Shown in pieces: positions 19,101 through 32,753 of a stretch of 64,000 nt of DNA; the stretch's first letter is position 1; each line of letters begins with the position of its first letter. The notes beneath the pieces are model-generated. The model was not told the origin of the DNA. It saw only the letters and a list, made by a program, of their open reading frames with translations, and did no database searches. Origin of the DNA: Cinclus cinclus (taxonomy: Eukaryota; Chordata; Aves; Passeriformes; Cinclidae); contig NC_085046.1 of NCBI RefSeq assembly GCF_963662255.1, positions 45,895,797-45,959,796 of the forward strand, given 5' to 3'. Made by a program: the position numbers and the translations under genes.

Positions 19101-22100
19101 TAGATCATAGGGCCTGTGAGTTCTGCTGCATAAAATAATAGAGGTATTTTTATTGGTAATACAATAATATTAACATATAATATAACAATAATTATAAATA
19201 ATCGCAACAGGGAAGAATTGTTTCTCTTAGCCAAGTTCTTCTATTTAGCCTTTAACCTGATATTTCCCTATTTTGATTCATGAATGGAAAAACATCTCTA
19301 GGTCACTTAATTGCACAGAAAACAAGAAAAAGAAAATAGGTGCTGGTATTGTCATCATGGTTGATGAAGTCTATTCAATTTAGAGATTTTTCACAAAGTT
19401 GCTGGAAAACTTGTGCTGTTTTATTTCATTTTATAATATAGGATAGCACTTGCTGCTTCTATTGTAAAGAGAAACTCTATGTTTTGCATGCCATGACCCC
19501 TCATACCCCCTTTTTGACCTGGATAAATCAGGCCTGATTCATCTAAAATGATGCTGCCAAGACCTTGTGCTAGGGGAGTGTATGTCTGTAAAATCTGGTA
19601 AATACTAGACAAGTAATACAATAACAGTATGAGGCATGGGCATCTTCCACCGCTGTGCATATTCCCCATTGCTTTTGGAAGTCAGATGCAGCAGACTGTG
19701 CTGTGCTTTCCCCTGCAAAGGGCTGGGATTTGGAAAGGCCAGTTAGCACATCTGCTATGCTTCAGGCAGCATCAGAGGAAGCCATAGGAAGCATGTGTAC
19801 CCCAGAAACGTGATTAACATATCACTCTGTGGTCACAGAGTGTGATCTGTGCATTTGTTTGTCTTCGTGAATGCACAAGAAGGGGAAATAAAAAATGAGA
19901 GAGAGGCTCTGCTTCACTCATATGGTCTGAGGCAACGACCTGAAAGCAATGAAACACCTCGCAAGACAGAGCAATGAAGAAGCCAGGAGGCAGGGTCAGG
20001 GCCAGCTCTGCCATTCCCCCACTTCTGAAGACATGATCTGTGAGTATGTAGGACAAATCACTTCCCAAACTGTCACCATTCCTGTGCCTGCCCATAACTG
20101 GGTACCAGAGGGGAAGGTACAGGTTCCTTGGTTGGGTCTGCCCACGGCCTTGAACTTGGAGAGAGCAAACTTGAGACTTGGCATCGATTCCTTCTTGCAT
20201 CACACAGATGTGAGATCTGACTGTCAAAGCACATAATCTAGCAACTGCCTCTGGTTTGAACTGAGTCTGGGGTTAAAAACTATTTGCAATTTGTAATTAT
20301 GCAAGTTGTGTTAAATGAGATGGTGACTTCCCTCTGTTATTGGACATTTATATAAATAATTGGCAGCAAAGTGGTATCCACAGTAGTAGCTATGTAAAGG
20401 TGCTGGAGTTCTTTCTCCACCTGTACAACTGGATCATTTTTAATATTGTGAAAATGCATTGCTTCCCTTAATTTCTTGTTAATTAGAAGATTTTAATGCT
20501 AGGGTTCTTACTTCCCTGTGTTTTGTAAGTGCAAAATTTAGGATTTTTCACAAGTTAAAAAGCACACAAGGTGCACAAGCTTAGCAGGAAACAGATGGGG
20601 GGGAAATGGCATTTCAAGCTAATCCGACTTCAAAAGTATTTACTGTAATAGCACATGAATGAAGGTTTGAGGCTCCAGATTGCCACTTATTTGTGTATAA
20701 AATTAATATGGAAACAGAACATGGAACAGTGAAATGCTTCTGAGGCTTTACCTGCTGATATCAAGCATTCAGGGCTGCTTGCTATCATTGCAGCTTCTGA
20801 CTGGCATAAAACCCACTAAGTGGTACAATGGCTATTGAACCCTCATGGAGTTAATGGTGCAAAACCACAGCACATTTTTGTGTGACCAGCTCCCTCCCCA
20901 CCTTGCACTTTGCAGTCTTTGGAGCATGTCTGCAATGTATTTCAAATTTCCTCAGCTTTGGGATTCTATTTGAATATAAAGAGATTCTGTTTGAATGTAA
21001 AGAGAAGGGGCTTTCTGAGAAGAGGAGGAGCAGCTGAGGCAGGGAGGGGATGGGATAACTCCTTTATCTGGCATCACCATGAAAGCAGTTGAGTCAAGGC
21101 CTGAGGTTAATTAACTATCAGACTATCACAACTCCCTGGTGAGTGTCCCAAACCGACTGGCTGCCGAGCCAGAATATGCTTCAACCCTGGCTCTTTGGTG
21201 CTGCTTGGCCAAGCTGCTCCTCAACTAGGCAGCAAGGGGCTGACTCCAGTCAGCAGTCACACAGTCCTGGGCTTCAGTGTCCCCAGAGCAGACGTTCAAC
21301 CTTGCTGTCTTTCACAGCTCTTCCTTTTCCTCTTGCTGCTATATTTCTAAAACAACAGGGATTCAAAGCAGGGTTTAGAAGAGATGTGGATACTAGCTCT
21401 GTGAAGGACCAGATGTAGAAGAGTTAGGGGGAACAGACTCATAAATTGCTGCTGCTGAGACTGCGATCGCGTGCAATATTATTCCACTGCTGAAAACAAA
21501 ATCGATGTATTGCTGCAGAGCCAGGTTTGGGGTTAGGAAAGTTGGGTAGACATTCTTGCTTGGGGCTCTCTGTGAATCTTTGCTCTTTCTAGTGAAACTG
21601 AACTGATTTATGGTTGTGCCTGGAAACTAGAAGTGGCCCAACATGGATCCAGAGGCAAATGTTCTTAAAACTGAGTGTTCCATTGTGTATATGTGCAGAT
21701 ATCTATATGGGGGATGGAAAATGAGTTTAGTTTGTTACTAAGTTGGAACAGATGTCAGCCCTGGGATTGCAGATTTCAGTTCTTCTCCTTGTCTTGTGGA
21801 AACAATGCAGTCCTGTCATTTCAGCTGGTGATTTGGAGCTGGTGTGCAGCTTAGGTCTCAGCTTTGTTACCCTCTGATCTCTGAGGCTTGTCTGAACTGA
21901 AAAGCAAAATACAATTCACATGTTATAATCATGAAAAACCAAAATGGAAATTGGTGTTGGTTGCAACATTGATACTTCTATGGACACAAACCTCACACCT
22001 TACTACTATTCTTCTAAATGGGTCAGACTGTCAGATGGGAAGCTTAAAATCATATAACAAAAAGTAGATGAACTTATTTTCTGTGTGATAGAACTGAAAG

Positions 22101-22242
22101 TGAAGGATTTGTTAAGACTTAATCCTTCTATTCACCATTTTGAAATATGGCTTAAGAAAAATCCTGTGTGAATCAAATGGACAAAACCAGAACACAAGAG
22201 AAAAACTAATGAATGTACACACTGAAAGGGAATATTTTATTC
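19101..22242. other. BMPER intron segment, short duplications only
   Basis: About 3.1 kb of intron. It contains a 9-bp-arm palindrome at 19824-19843 and a 21-bp tandem duplication at 20963-21004 (two copies differing at two positions). Open frames of 137 codons (minus strand, 20227-19814) and 95 codons (plus, 19949) overlap each other and show no recognisable protein features. Confidence 0.55.
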
Positions 22243-22260
22243 CCCCCCCCCCTCCCCCCA
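22243..22260. repeat. Poly-C tract
   Basis: Cytosine run with one T interruption (C11, T, C6 or close to that). Simple low-complexity sequence. Confidence 0.9.
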
Positions 22261-23550
22261 GTAATTCATGCCATTTTATGGTTTATTTGCAATGAAGTAG
22301 TCAGTCCTGGTGGGATAGTGAGCTACTTGGCACATTTGTTCAGTTGCATCCATGGAGAAAAGAAACAGCTCTTTCTGGAAAAACATCAGTTTGTGAGCAC
22401 AAGAAAATTTTTTCAGAGCTGGCTGTGTAGAATGAGATGTCAGAAGCAGGTGGTGCTGGCCACATACCTGGCATTACAAACAAACAGAATTTTACCCTGG
22501 GCTTCAACGTGCATGGAGTTATACCAAGACCAAGAGTTTCTGGAAAATGTTAACCATGAAAGAGCCTTTTCTCAAGCCAGGCTGTGTCTTCCTATAACCA
22601 GCTTTTCAAGAGAAGAGAGAAGTTGGCCTGAGGTTAACCACCACATGCCTAGCTGGGACCAACTTAGAGATGGTGAATGTAGAAATGCTTAAAATATAAT
22701 CCATAGCCAAAGCTAGTGCTATTTGCCTAATATCCAAACATCCCTGACAATTTCTTAGAAATATAATTAGTCATGTCCAAGTCCTAGGTAATATTATTAT
22801 TTAACTGTAACATCAAAAAGCCTCAGTCATAGGTTAAGATCCTGGGGTGCCGGCATCAAACACATATTAGAATCTCCTTGCTGCCCTCAGCAATTTAAGT
22901 TTTAAAGATGTATGTTTGTCTAGCTGTCAGGACAGCCTGTTCTGGCATTGCTCTGCTAGTACTGAACTTCATTTGATAAAGAAACAACCTGCTTCACTGC
23001 CACAACTTCCCTGTCAAAGCACTTCCTCTACTAACATTTCAACGAGATTGAAAAGTATGAAGAAGCGGAAAGAGGGAATCATAATGGGGTGTCTGTAAGA
23101 TTTATCTTCATTGGATATGTGTTATTTTCTCCAGATTTTCTTCTTGTTCTTAAGAAACATTGTCAGATCTCACTAACTCAGCAGTCAGGTTAGAATGCTG
23201 CTTACATGGAGTACCCTGTAGGGTTGAAAGCAAACACAGCAAGAAGTTTGTTTTAGGACTTAGTATATGGCATGCTGCCTTGGAAGGCAGTGCTGTAATA
23301 TAATCATCAAGATGCCTTATAAAAACAGATCTGAAGGAGTACAAAGGAAAGCTATTTGCAATGCACAGCAATGCATTTTATTGAACATACAAAACCAAGA
23401 AAGGTATTTATCTATACTTCTGAGCACATCTGGAGACACCCCAACAAGTATACACCTGTGGAAGTTCCCTTTTCCCAGTGAGAAATTAGGACCACAGACT
23501 AACCACATGTGAGCATAAAAATTACTGTGACAGTTTGCATTAAAAGTAAA
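22261..23550. other. BMPER intron segment, nothing recognised
   Basis: About 1.3 kb of intron between the poly-C and poly-G tracts. A 159-codon open frame begins at 22213 and runs through the poly-C tract to 22692. It shows no known domain, no signal peptide and no splice-consistent ends, so I treat it as a chance frame. Confidence 0.5.
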
Positions 23551-23574
23551 GGGGGGGGGGGAGGGAGGGAGAGA
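23551..23574 (+). repeat. Poly-G / G-rich tract
   Basis: A run of 11 G followed by AGGGAGGGAGAGAG. The number and spacing of G runs could support a G-quadruplex on the + strand; this is a prediction from composition only. Confidence 0.85.
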
Positions 23575-26500
23575 GTGTTAATACTATGTCTGAGTTTCTT
23601 TTCTAAACATTTGATTCTGACCACCTCAAGTCTTCCTCCACTTTAACTTAACTACACCCTTTTTGTCACTTACATAAAAAATTGTACATTTCTGTGAGAT
23701 GATCTACGGGTGTTATTTTTCATTCTGGCAGCAATGGCATTTAGTGCGGGATGAAATAATCCTACCATTAAATAAGAAGCTCACAGTTGTGTTGTGAAGC
23801 TTAATTTGTTTGGAAAATGCTTTGCAGTATGCAGATAAAAGGCACTCTGGATATTCAAAGTATTATTACTGCACAGCTGGTGGTCTACATGCTGCAGATG
23901 TTTCTTCCATGCTGTTGCATGGTTACTTATGTGGCTTCTTAGTGCAGATGTTCATGAGTGAGCATGCATAACCTCCTCTGCGGATGTTTTCTGACACAGA
24001 TTTTACTGCTTCTTGACTTTTGATCTTGAAAACAATATTCTTCTGCTGGTGAGGTGCTACGTGTGCATATGACTACATTGCTGTTGGTTCAGCCCAAACT
24101 GCAAACAACAGCATCTGCAGATATTTACTGTGGGCCTTTCTCTTTAGCCTCCATTTCCTTCTGTGGCTTTTACTAATTTCCACAGTGTTTGACTCTGGGG
24201 ATTCTGTCTCTTCTATTAATACTCTATCACCATCACTCTCTTCATGAAGACATGATGAATCCCTTTGTACTCTTTGCCCAGATGGGATAAAGAATTTAAT
24301 TTCATCTTGAATCTTTCTTTCCTTGGCTGCTGTCACTGTTACGTAAATGGATCTCTAAGAATTTCTGGGCTTGCCTTCCACAATCTCTCTGAAAAGATTT
24401 GATGATAAGATGAACTGCTAATTTCTTCATGTTCTGTGCAAGTCTTTCCTACAAGTGGAGAGAGTTCAGGTATGACTTCAGCTGAAATCCACACTGAATG
24501 TGCTGAACATGTGCAAATCTCCATGGCTGTATGATTACATCAATCTGTTTGGTGAGAGAACTAATACTAAAATTTACCTTCCTTGTGCTTTGCTGTATTT
24601 CCAGCAAATGGCAGGATATCCAGTCCAATACAAGGGCAACTGAATAAACAAGATTTTTTCTAGCCTGAAGTACAGTGCATTACTGACCTAAGAGTAGAAA
24701 GGAACCATATTGTACACATACACATTGCACACAGAAAGAAGAAAGTGCAGCTGAATGGTACTGGTCTGGTTAACACAGACTTTATTTACAAGATTCACAT
24801 GGAAGACAGAGATAATTTGGTACCATATACTGGAGCATTTGTTCTGATAAGTACTTAACAACCAAGTTTTCTGGGCAGCATATTGAAGAGCCACAATCTT
24901 GAAGCTTAGAGGAATGAGTCTTGGCCTTTGTGAGAAGGCAAATGCTGAAAGCTGACTGCATCTAGAAAAATCACTTCAAAAAGAGAAATCCTACTACTTT
25001 CTGTAGCATTTAATGCAGAATTCAGCATAAATCATAGCAAAAGGCTCAGTCTTTGCCTGTAAAAATTAGATCTGAAAGAAAGACAGCTTGAGAACTCTAG
25101 ACCCTGACTACATTATGAGGTGAATTGCACTTTAAAGACTTTCTCCTTTCCCCTGATCTTTAAATGTGAAACAACTTGTCAGTGCTCATGAAATCTTCTA
25201 ACTTATATTCATGGAGAATATGGCTACCTTTAATACACAGAACTGATAGGGTTTATGCAGATATATACTCTCTGACCCTACTGAAGTGTCACATCCTTTC
25301 TCTGGGTTCATCTTGGTAAGCATAATATTAATTCTGCCTCCCTAGTGTCTCTGAACTACAAAACTTGCTACACATATGTATAACAGGATTTGCTCCACCT
25401 AACTTCCCCAGTATTGCTGCTCCAAGAGGACAGACTAACGGTATTGCTACTTGTCCAGATTTCCATATTTTTTTGTCCTTGACTGCTGGTACTGGAGTTA
25501 TTCCTCTTCTTTTGATGCACCTATTTCTAATATTGATGTGCCCAGTATCACTGGAAGGGTAGAGGGAGTAGAGAGGGAAGGGAGAGAGAGGAAGGGAAGG
25601 AAGGAAGGAAGTACTTCTAATGTTCTCTCATTACTCACTTCATCTTCCCTGTTTCATGACCAATACCTCCTTCCCTCCTCTGATATATTCCTTTGCTCAT
25701 TCTGGTTAGGAATCCCAGCTGAAATTGAGTCATTATATGGGTAACATTTGGATTAATATAATTTCATTCATTATGATATGATCATTTGTGATTCACTACT
25801 GCTTGATAACAAAAGATTCTTTAACACATTATAAAAATTACATTAAATCACTAGCTCCAGAATGGAGGCTGAAAATCAGTGGGAGGAACTTTTACTCCTG
25901 CTGCTTTGGCTTGAGTTTGAAACATCTCACACAGTAGCTCTGCTAGGAGTAAGCTGGGCTTCCTTACTAACATAATAAAATGCAGACCATCCTAAGGGGA
26001 TGAGGGAGTTGCATTCCGAAATGTGCACTGCAAGCAACCAAAATTTAATGGAAAAGGTTGAAAAGATTCTATTAAAAAAGAATTTTCCTCCTATATATAA
26101 TAAACTCTATTTTATGCTTTCCCCACTCCCTCATTTTTTTTCCTTACTGGCACAAAAACAGGATCTTTGTTTTGACAGAGCTAATCCGCTCATGCTTTCA
26201 TATGGGCCCTCAGGCTCCCCACCTGTGGAAAGATCCATGGGAGCAGAAAAACTACTGAGTGAGTTCCACATGCTCACCTCAAAGGGAAGAAATCAGTGGC
26301 CTCATAGAGGTATGGACTGTAAACACTGTGGCTCCCAAGGACCCTTGGAGAACATGAACACAATCTCCTGCACAATCTGCACAATTTCCAATAATAGCTT
26401 TTCCTTCTTTATTGCTTTCTGGAATTCTTCTCTCTATCACCTGGGTTTCTTCAGGAGATATGCTGTGTAGGCTGCTTTGCTCCAGTTGTGCTGCCTCTCT

Positions 26501-29477
26501 TTTCCCAAAGTCTGAAAGGCACACTTGGGGCTGACAATATCCACCCGCAAACTTTGCTGGTGAGAAAAGATATAATAGCTTGCAGCCACTGCCAAGTTTG
26601 ACAGCAAGCTTCATAACAAGCTGGTACAGCTTTGAGATCTCTCTGCTGCTTCTGTAGGGAGGCCATGAAGACTTTATGGAGTGAAAAGTGATGGAGAGAG
26701 AATGAATTGCTTTGCGGATCCATCAGGCAGCATGTTCAAGGTGGCCAGCACTGAGCACTGCTCTGTTCCATAGGCTCTGGCGAGCCAACAAAAAGAGGCA
26801 AAACCATATTTAGATGTTTAGTACTTTGTATACAAGACTAAGTCCAGAATTTATTGTAATGTTTTTGCCATTGGATTTGACCCACAGATGAGCAGGGAAA
26901 ACAACCACAATTATTCTGTGATAGGGAGAGTTATAGTCACGTGGCTACAACTTCTCATTAAAGTCAGTTGATTTACATCAGAGCTGCCTATGTATCTAGC
27001 CAAGTAAATGACCATGCTCAAACAAATTCACTGGAAGATAAGTTTCAAGAACAAACCTTGGTTCTGTCTGCTCATATCACATCCCACTTTGCCCAGAATT
27101 AGGTAATTCTGGTAATCCCATCTATGTGGGATTCTGGGGTTCCTGGGCCAGGCTGATATGTCTTGGAGTCACCATGTCTAGTACAGAAAATTTTAATTAA
27201 TAGCATGGAAATTCAGAAAGCTTGAATTTAATGTTCAGTGGTATCCTAAATGAGTCTGGATCCTTCAAACCTTGAAGTACAGAACTGAAAAAAAAAAAAA
27301 AATAAAAAAGGCTGATGACAGTCCTGAGTCTTGGTTCCTGTGTTGTCAGCAGGAAAATCCCCATCCATTTCCCTGAAGCCAGCTTTTCATTCACTGTGTT
27401 TTCAAGCTCTGTATGGTGTTTTGCACTTGAGACCTTGCAGTCAGGAAGGTTAAAGAGCTGTGGCAGTATGCAAAGCATACCTTATTCAAAGCTCTCTGCA
27501 CGTGAAGTAGCAGGCTACATCAAACTGTCTAGAGAGCAGAAACCAGGTCTCTGCCTCCTGGCTGAATCCCTATCACTCCGTTCACCCTCTGCCTCTGGTC
27601 TGTTGAATCCTGAATGGGGCATGGCAGCACTGATGCTGTTTTAAAACAGCTATCCTTGATGGGTCTCACTGTTGGTACCAGTCAGGCTTTATTCCTGCCA
27701 ATGCCCATGTGGTTGTGAGAACATGCAGAGCAAAAGCAGAGGTGTCTGAGGAAATGTAAAGGCAGGAGCTAAATACCCATCATGAAAAAGTCATCCTTGC
27801 TGGAGTCAGAGTAACCCTGCCAGGACTGCAGTTTTGCATTCATGTGTTTTAATCCTGTCTCAATCATACTTTATGAGCCTATGTCTTTGTGTGAGTCTGG
27901 GCCAGGACCACACAGGAAGCCATAAAACCCAGAAATAAAGTATTTTTTTAACTTTTCAATTCAGGTAAGCTGCCTATTGTGCCACTTCATCCAAGTCCTT
28001 TTTTTTTTAGCAACTGCTCTGATGAAGAGCAAAGGAGACCTCAAAGGTGAAATGCACTGTGAGGATGCGACCGACTAGAAGGCAGCATTCTCAGTGAGTC
28101 CATCTTTGCTGAGATGAGAGTTTGGCTCTCGTTTTCTAAACAGAGCAAGATGAGGGAGAAAGCTATTTTCTAAATAGCAGTCCTATCAGGTCTTTCCCTT
28201 GCTTTCTTTCTTATTCCATCTGGCGCCAGCAACTTCTTAAATGCTCTGCAGCCACCTAGAGGAAAAACACTGCTTGATTGAAATTAATTTTATACATATC
28301 AAGCCAAGGAGTGGGCTCTGTAGTGTTTAAGAATGTGAACTGCTAAATTAGCCATCCTGTTTATTATTATATCACAAGACCTAATTGGAAATATATACAT
28401 GGAATCATCATCAAAAGCTGAAGAAAACTTCAGTTTATATTTACAGTTCAGAAATATTTCCTGCTTCATGCTCTTATTGTGCTTGTTATTGGATATGACA
28501 TTTTTATGACAGATAGTATAGCAGGGCCACAATACATTTTGTCAGCAGACAGAAGGAGATGATCTGGTTTGAATTTTTATTTTGAAGATTTAAAACCTGT
28601 ATCATTTTATATGTTTATCTAATGACTATCACACTATGCTTTTGGTATATCTACATGGTTTATGTTTCTGTAGGGCCATTGACTTCAAACCCTTCCAATA
28701 ATTTTTGAGGTTCTATCTAGGATGTTTATAAGCTCATACAAGAGCTTATAAAAAAAAGCAAAACCTCTTGCTTTTCTCAGATGAGGGCTATCACACAGAA
28801 TACATTAATGGGCTCTCTGTCTACCAGAGTGAAAGTTGATGCAGTCATATTAGAACCATTTAGTCCATGCCGTGTTCATTTGCCCTGTATGAAACACAGT
28901 AACAAAGTTTAACTGTTGATTGAAAGTACTTTATATAAAGTTATATATTAAAATGTGCCTGTCTTTTTGAAATTGAATTAAAATCACTAGGTTTTATCCT
29001 TTTCTAGATAAGACATGGTAGCTCAGTCTCCACTTGACTAGAGAGCTGGGGGAAATATTCTTTAAAAATCAAGTCTAGACATGGAAAAAAGATTAAATTT
29101 TATGTCAGTTACAGAATGTAAAAGATCAAAATGATGAAGGATTTTCCTTGGTAGTTATGCCAGAGGACACTGAAAATTCCATTATGATGGTCTGTCTCTG
29201 TCATAAGGCAAATTCACTTTAGAAGTATAAGTGCTAAGCTAAGCATTGCACAGAGAATGGAAATGTAGAATACTAATATGGATATTGAAAAGGTCCACTA
29301 ACACATTCTCTGTTTCTTTTTCTCTCTTAAGAAAGACTTGATATATGCATATGATGTGGTCAGTCGAATAACTTGAACACTGCTATGTTATATCAGAACA
29401 GGATCTGCAATAAAGAGTCTTAGTGGCTTAAGAAATCCTAACCATTATGAAATTTAGGAATTTTTCTAGATTGTGGC
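23575..29477. other. BMPER intron segment, low-complexity patches only
   Basis: About 5.9 kb of intron. It includes a GA-rich stretch at about 25556-25611, a poly-A run at 27288-27302 and a perfect 11-bp-arm inverted repeat at 28725-28752. A 156-codon frame (26000-26470, plus) and an overlapping 111-codon minus frame have no recognisable features. No exon or transposon was identified. Confidence 0.55.
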
Positions 29478-30025
29478 TTGGGAGGGAGGTGATTCTGCCC
29501 CTCCACTCCTCTCCTGTGACACCCCACCCAGAGTGCTGCATCCAGTTTTGGGTCCCCAGCATACAAAAACCATCAATTTTTTCAGCAAGTCCAGAGTAGG
29601 GTCACCAAAATGATTAGAGGAATAGAGCACCTCTTGGATGAGGAAAGGCTGGGAGAGTTTGGACTGTTCAAGTCTGGAAAAAAAAGGCTTCAGGGTGACT
29701 TAGTTGTGGCCTTTCAGTACCTAAAGGGACCCTACAAGAAGGACGTTTTACAAGGTCTGGAATTATAGGACAAGGGGGAATGGATTCAAACTAAAAGAAA
29801 GTTTAGCTTAGATAGTAGGAAAAAAAGTCTGTACTGTAAGAGTGATAGGCACTGGAACATATTGCCCAGAGAAGCTGTGGATGCCTTGTCACTTGCAGTG
29901 CTCAAAGGCAGGTTGGATGGGGTTTTGACCAACCTGGTCTAGTGAAAGATGTCCCTGCCTATGGCAGGTGGAACTAGATGATCTTTAAAGTCCCTTCCAA
30001 TCCAAGATATTCTATGATAATTGAT
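29478..30025 (+). mobile_element. CR1 LINE, 5'-truncated 3' end, plus strand
   Basis: Second CR1 fragment, in the same direction as BMPER. It has the typical avian CR1 3' region: the block around GAGTGCTGCATCCAGTTTTG at about 29531, a later block around CAAAGGCAGGTTGGATGGGG (29905), and a 3' end with TCCCTTCCAATCCAAGATAT followed by TCTATGAT at about 29991-30018. The coding frame is broken by substitutions and indels. Only the last 550 bp or so of the element are present, as is usual for CR1 because reverse transcription stops early. Confidence 0.92.
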
Positions 30026-32753
30026 GGGGTACTGGAAACACAAGGTAGGTCAATTTGGCCATAAGAAATCAGTGATGAGCACATAGGCTGTGCACCTCAG
30101 GCCCCTGGGCCTATGAACTATGGGATTTTTGGTACAAAATCCTTGAGGAATTTACTTTCTTTCTGAACATTAAACCTGCAGAGTATCTATAGTATGTTTT
30201 TGTAAAACTTTGCATGAATGCATGATAAGCCTTATCTTATAGCTTTATATATAAAGCTACTGTTGCCTTTGCCAGTTATGTGATGGGTATTTGCAAGTGG
30301 ATGAATACAGATGTTAGTGAACTGAAGAAATACATATCTTCAGAAAGCAGGTTCTAGCTTTTGAACCTTCAGTGTCAGATTCCAGGTCATACTCCTAAAT
30401 TTGGTTCTCTTATATTATTGTTGATCCAAATATTTTATTGCAAATGACCTCTTTATAAGGGGTTTGGATGCTCTGCTCTAGTGCAGTATTATTATGGTCC
30501 TGGCATCTTCCAGCTAGATATACAATCCACAGATCATACAATGCACAGGCAGCCAAACCCTCTTTTCAGTAATCTCTTCAAAGAGGATGGAGACAACGTT
30601 ATGTATACCACTCCAGTATGCAAGTAAAATGAGAATATTTTTGATGGGTATTTTTCAGTATTATATTGGGCAGCTGTTTGAAATGGGTTAAGAATCTCAT
30701 GCTGTATTTTCTCTTTATTCCAATACTTCCAGTTACAGAGTTGTGTGTAATCTGCACAGAGGGGTGTTTTTTAATTGCTTCACTTCAAGGTATATGCTAC
30801 ATGTGAACTCAAACCATTTGAGTTCTCCTGCATACAGATATTTTTTTCAAATGCCAGGACTATTTATTTCAAATGCCATGGCTGCACCATGAAGGTGAAA
30901 CTCTGAATGGTGCAGAGAAACAGAAACAGAAACAGAAGAAGAGGAGATGAAAAGTCTTTTCCACTGTCTGAAAATGTGTGGGAGTGCAAGAAGTCAGCTC
31001 TTCCAAAGCTGTGGGTGGCATTTCCATATTCTGTTGGGAGTTTTTGAGCAAAAATCCACTCTTTCTAAAGGTGGTAATTCATCTGCTCAGCTGTAGTATA
31101 GCCTTCAGCTCTAGGAAATATTCTGAGTCATACCATATGCTTCTTGGAGTCCACAATGGGACTACAGTGTCTTCCTTAGTCATTGTTCAGCTATTTCCCC
31201 ATGGAGGGATTTTAGCCGACCTTTCCATTCTCAGGACCAGAAAATATAATTAAAGCTACAGATGCCTGTAAGGATCCAAACATAAAAAGCAAAAAGCCTA
31301 CTTGACACGTTGGTATGACTATTATCATGAGGAAAGAAGTAGGTAAGGTTACTGTGCCATTTCATTCTTCATTTGGTTCTTCTTCCCTCCTTCCTTCCTT
31401 TTAAGTGCATTTACCACTGGTACTGCATATTGATGGAGATTATAAATAGGTGTCAGGGTAGTGCTGTCTTGACAACTTCTTTTTTGCGAGGTTTTAGAAA
31501 ATGTTCCAGAATGTTTCCTTGCTAATTTTGCCATATTCTTGTGGGTAATGTTGGTTAAAGCAAAGAAACACAATTCTGGCACAGAATACTTTTTATATAA
31601 AGGTTAAACTACATGCAGAACACTCTTTTTGGCTTTATCCAAAGGCTTTTGGATAATATTTTTAGCAGCACATAGTGTAGGCTTGTGGTGATATTGCACA
31701 GAACAATATGTTTCTTTTCAGAGGTCTACATGGACAACCATTAATTCAGCATTTGGAAAATACCATTTTTTCTTATCCCTTGTGAGGGAAATGTGGGTTC
31801 TGATTTTTCTTTAAGAAGATGTATGCAAAAGAAATGAAAATTGAATTGCTGTCTGTCTTTGCTATGTTGGAAATTGCCAGCAGTAATTACCACTTGCATT
31901 GCAAGCATCCTTCTCCTATGTTGACTCTAAATAACTGCTTTGGAAGGGCTCCTTGGCAAGGCAGGGATGGATGCAGGTATCTTTTATGATTCTGTTTAAT
32001 TATCTGAGTGCCAAGTCTATATCTGGACTGGGAATGATGATACTCAAGAGTTAAATTAGGACCCTTGAATGCGTGTGTAACATGACTGCTATGCCCCAAA
32101 AACTTTAGATCACATGCAGCCTTTTCCCTTTGATGCAACTGTGTATTTTATAATTCTATCTGCTTAGCTCAGTGTGGCAATACAGTCCATGGTTGAATCA
32201 AAGTTGCACAAAAATCAGGAATCACGATGAAATTTGAATGCGTGATTCAAATGCCTACTACTGCAAACTCCTCCTCTGCATTCTACCAAAAAAACAACAG
32301 TCATATTCTCAAGCATTATGGCCAGTGATTTCTTTATAGGAATGAGATTTCCCCGTGGAAAGGATGTGCCTGCAGTATATTTGCTATTCACAGCTCACTG
32401 AAGATGAGCTGTGGGTTCCCTTTCTGCTCCCACACTTGTAGGGATGTTTTGGAGCCTGTTGAACAGTGTGGGAGTTCTTCAGCATGGGGCATTCTCCAGT
32501 AAAAAGTGCACATAAGCTGTTTGCCAGTTTTTGTGGGCCCTTATTTTCACACTTATCAGAAAAAAAAAAGTTGGGGTACTGATGATTTAACTTTGTTATA
32601 GATGCCTTTATCAGATACCCAGTTTAAGGCAATGTTACCAGTGTTAAGGTGTGTGGGAAAAGCACAGAGGGAGTACAGTCATGGTTACCTGGTCTGGACG
32701 AAATGATCCTTGAAAATTACTGACTTTGCTGTATGAAACAGTCTGTTCCCCAG
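30026..32753. other. BMPER intron segment, nothing recognised
   Basis: About 2.7 kb of AT-rich intron between the plus-strand CR1 and the provirus. No exon, RNA gene or transposon recognised. Confidence 0.6.

Noticed and set aside
19824..19843. Palindrome with 9-bp arms and 2-base centre
   Set aside because: Too short and isolated to suggest a functional element; such palindromes are expected by chance in 64 kb.
19814..20236. Overlapping 137-codon minus and 95-codon plus frames
   Set aside because: Neither shows a known domain, and overlapping antisense frames often arise from composition.
22213..22692. 159-codon open frame
   Set aside because: It starts near a poly-C tract, has no recognisable domain and no splice context; length is within chance for 64 kb read in six frames.
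26000..26470. 156-codon open frame
   Set aside because: No recognisable features; intronic and probably chance.
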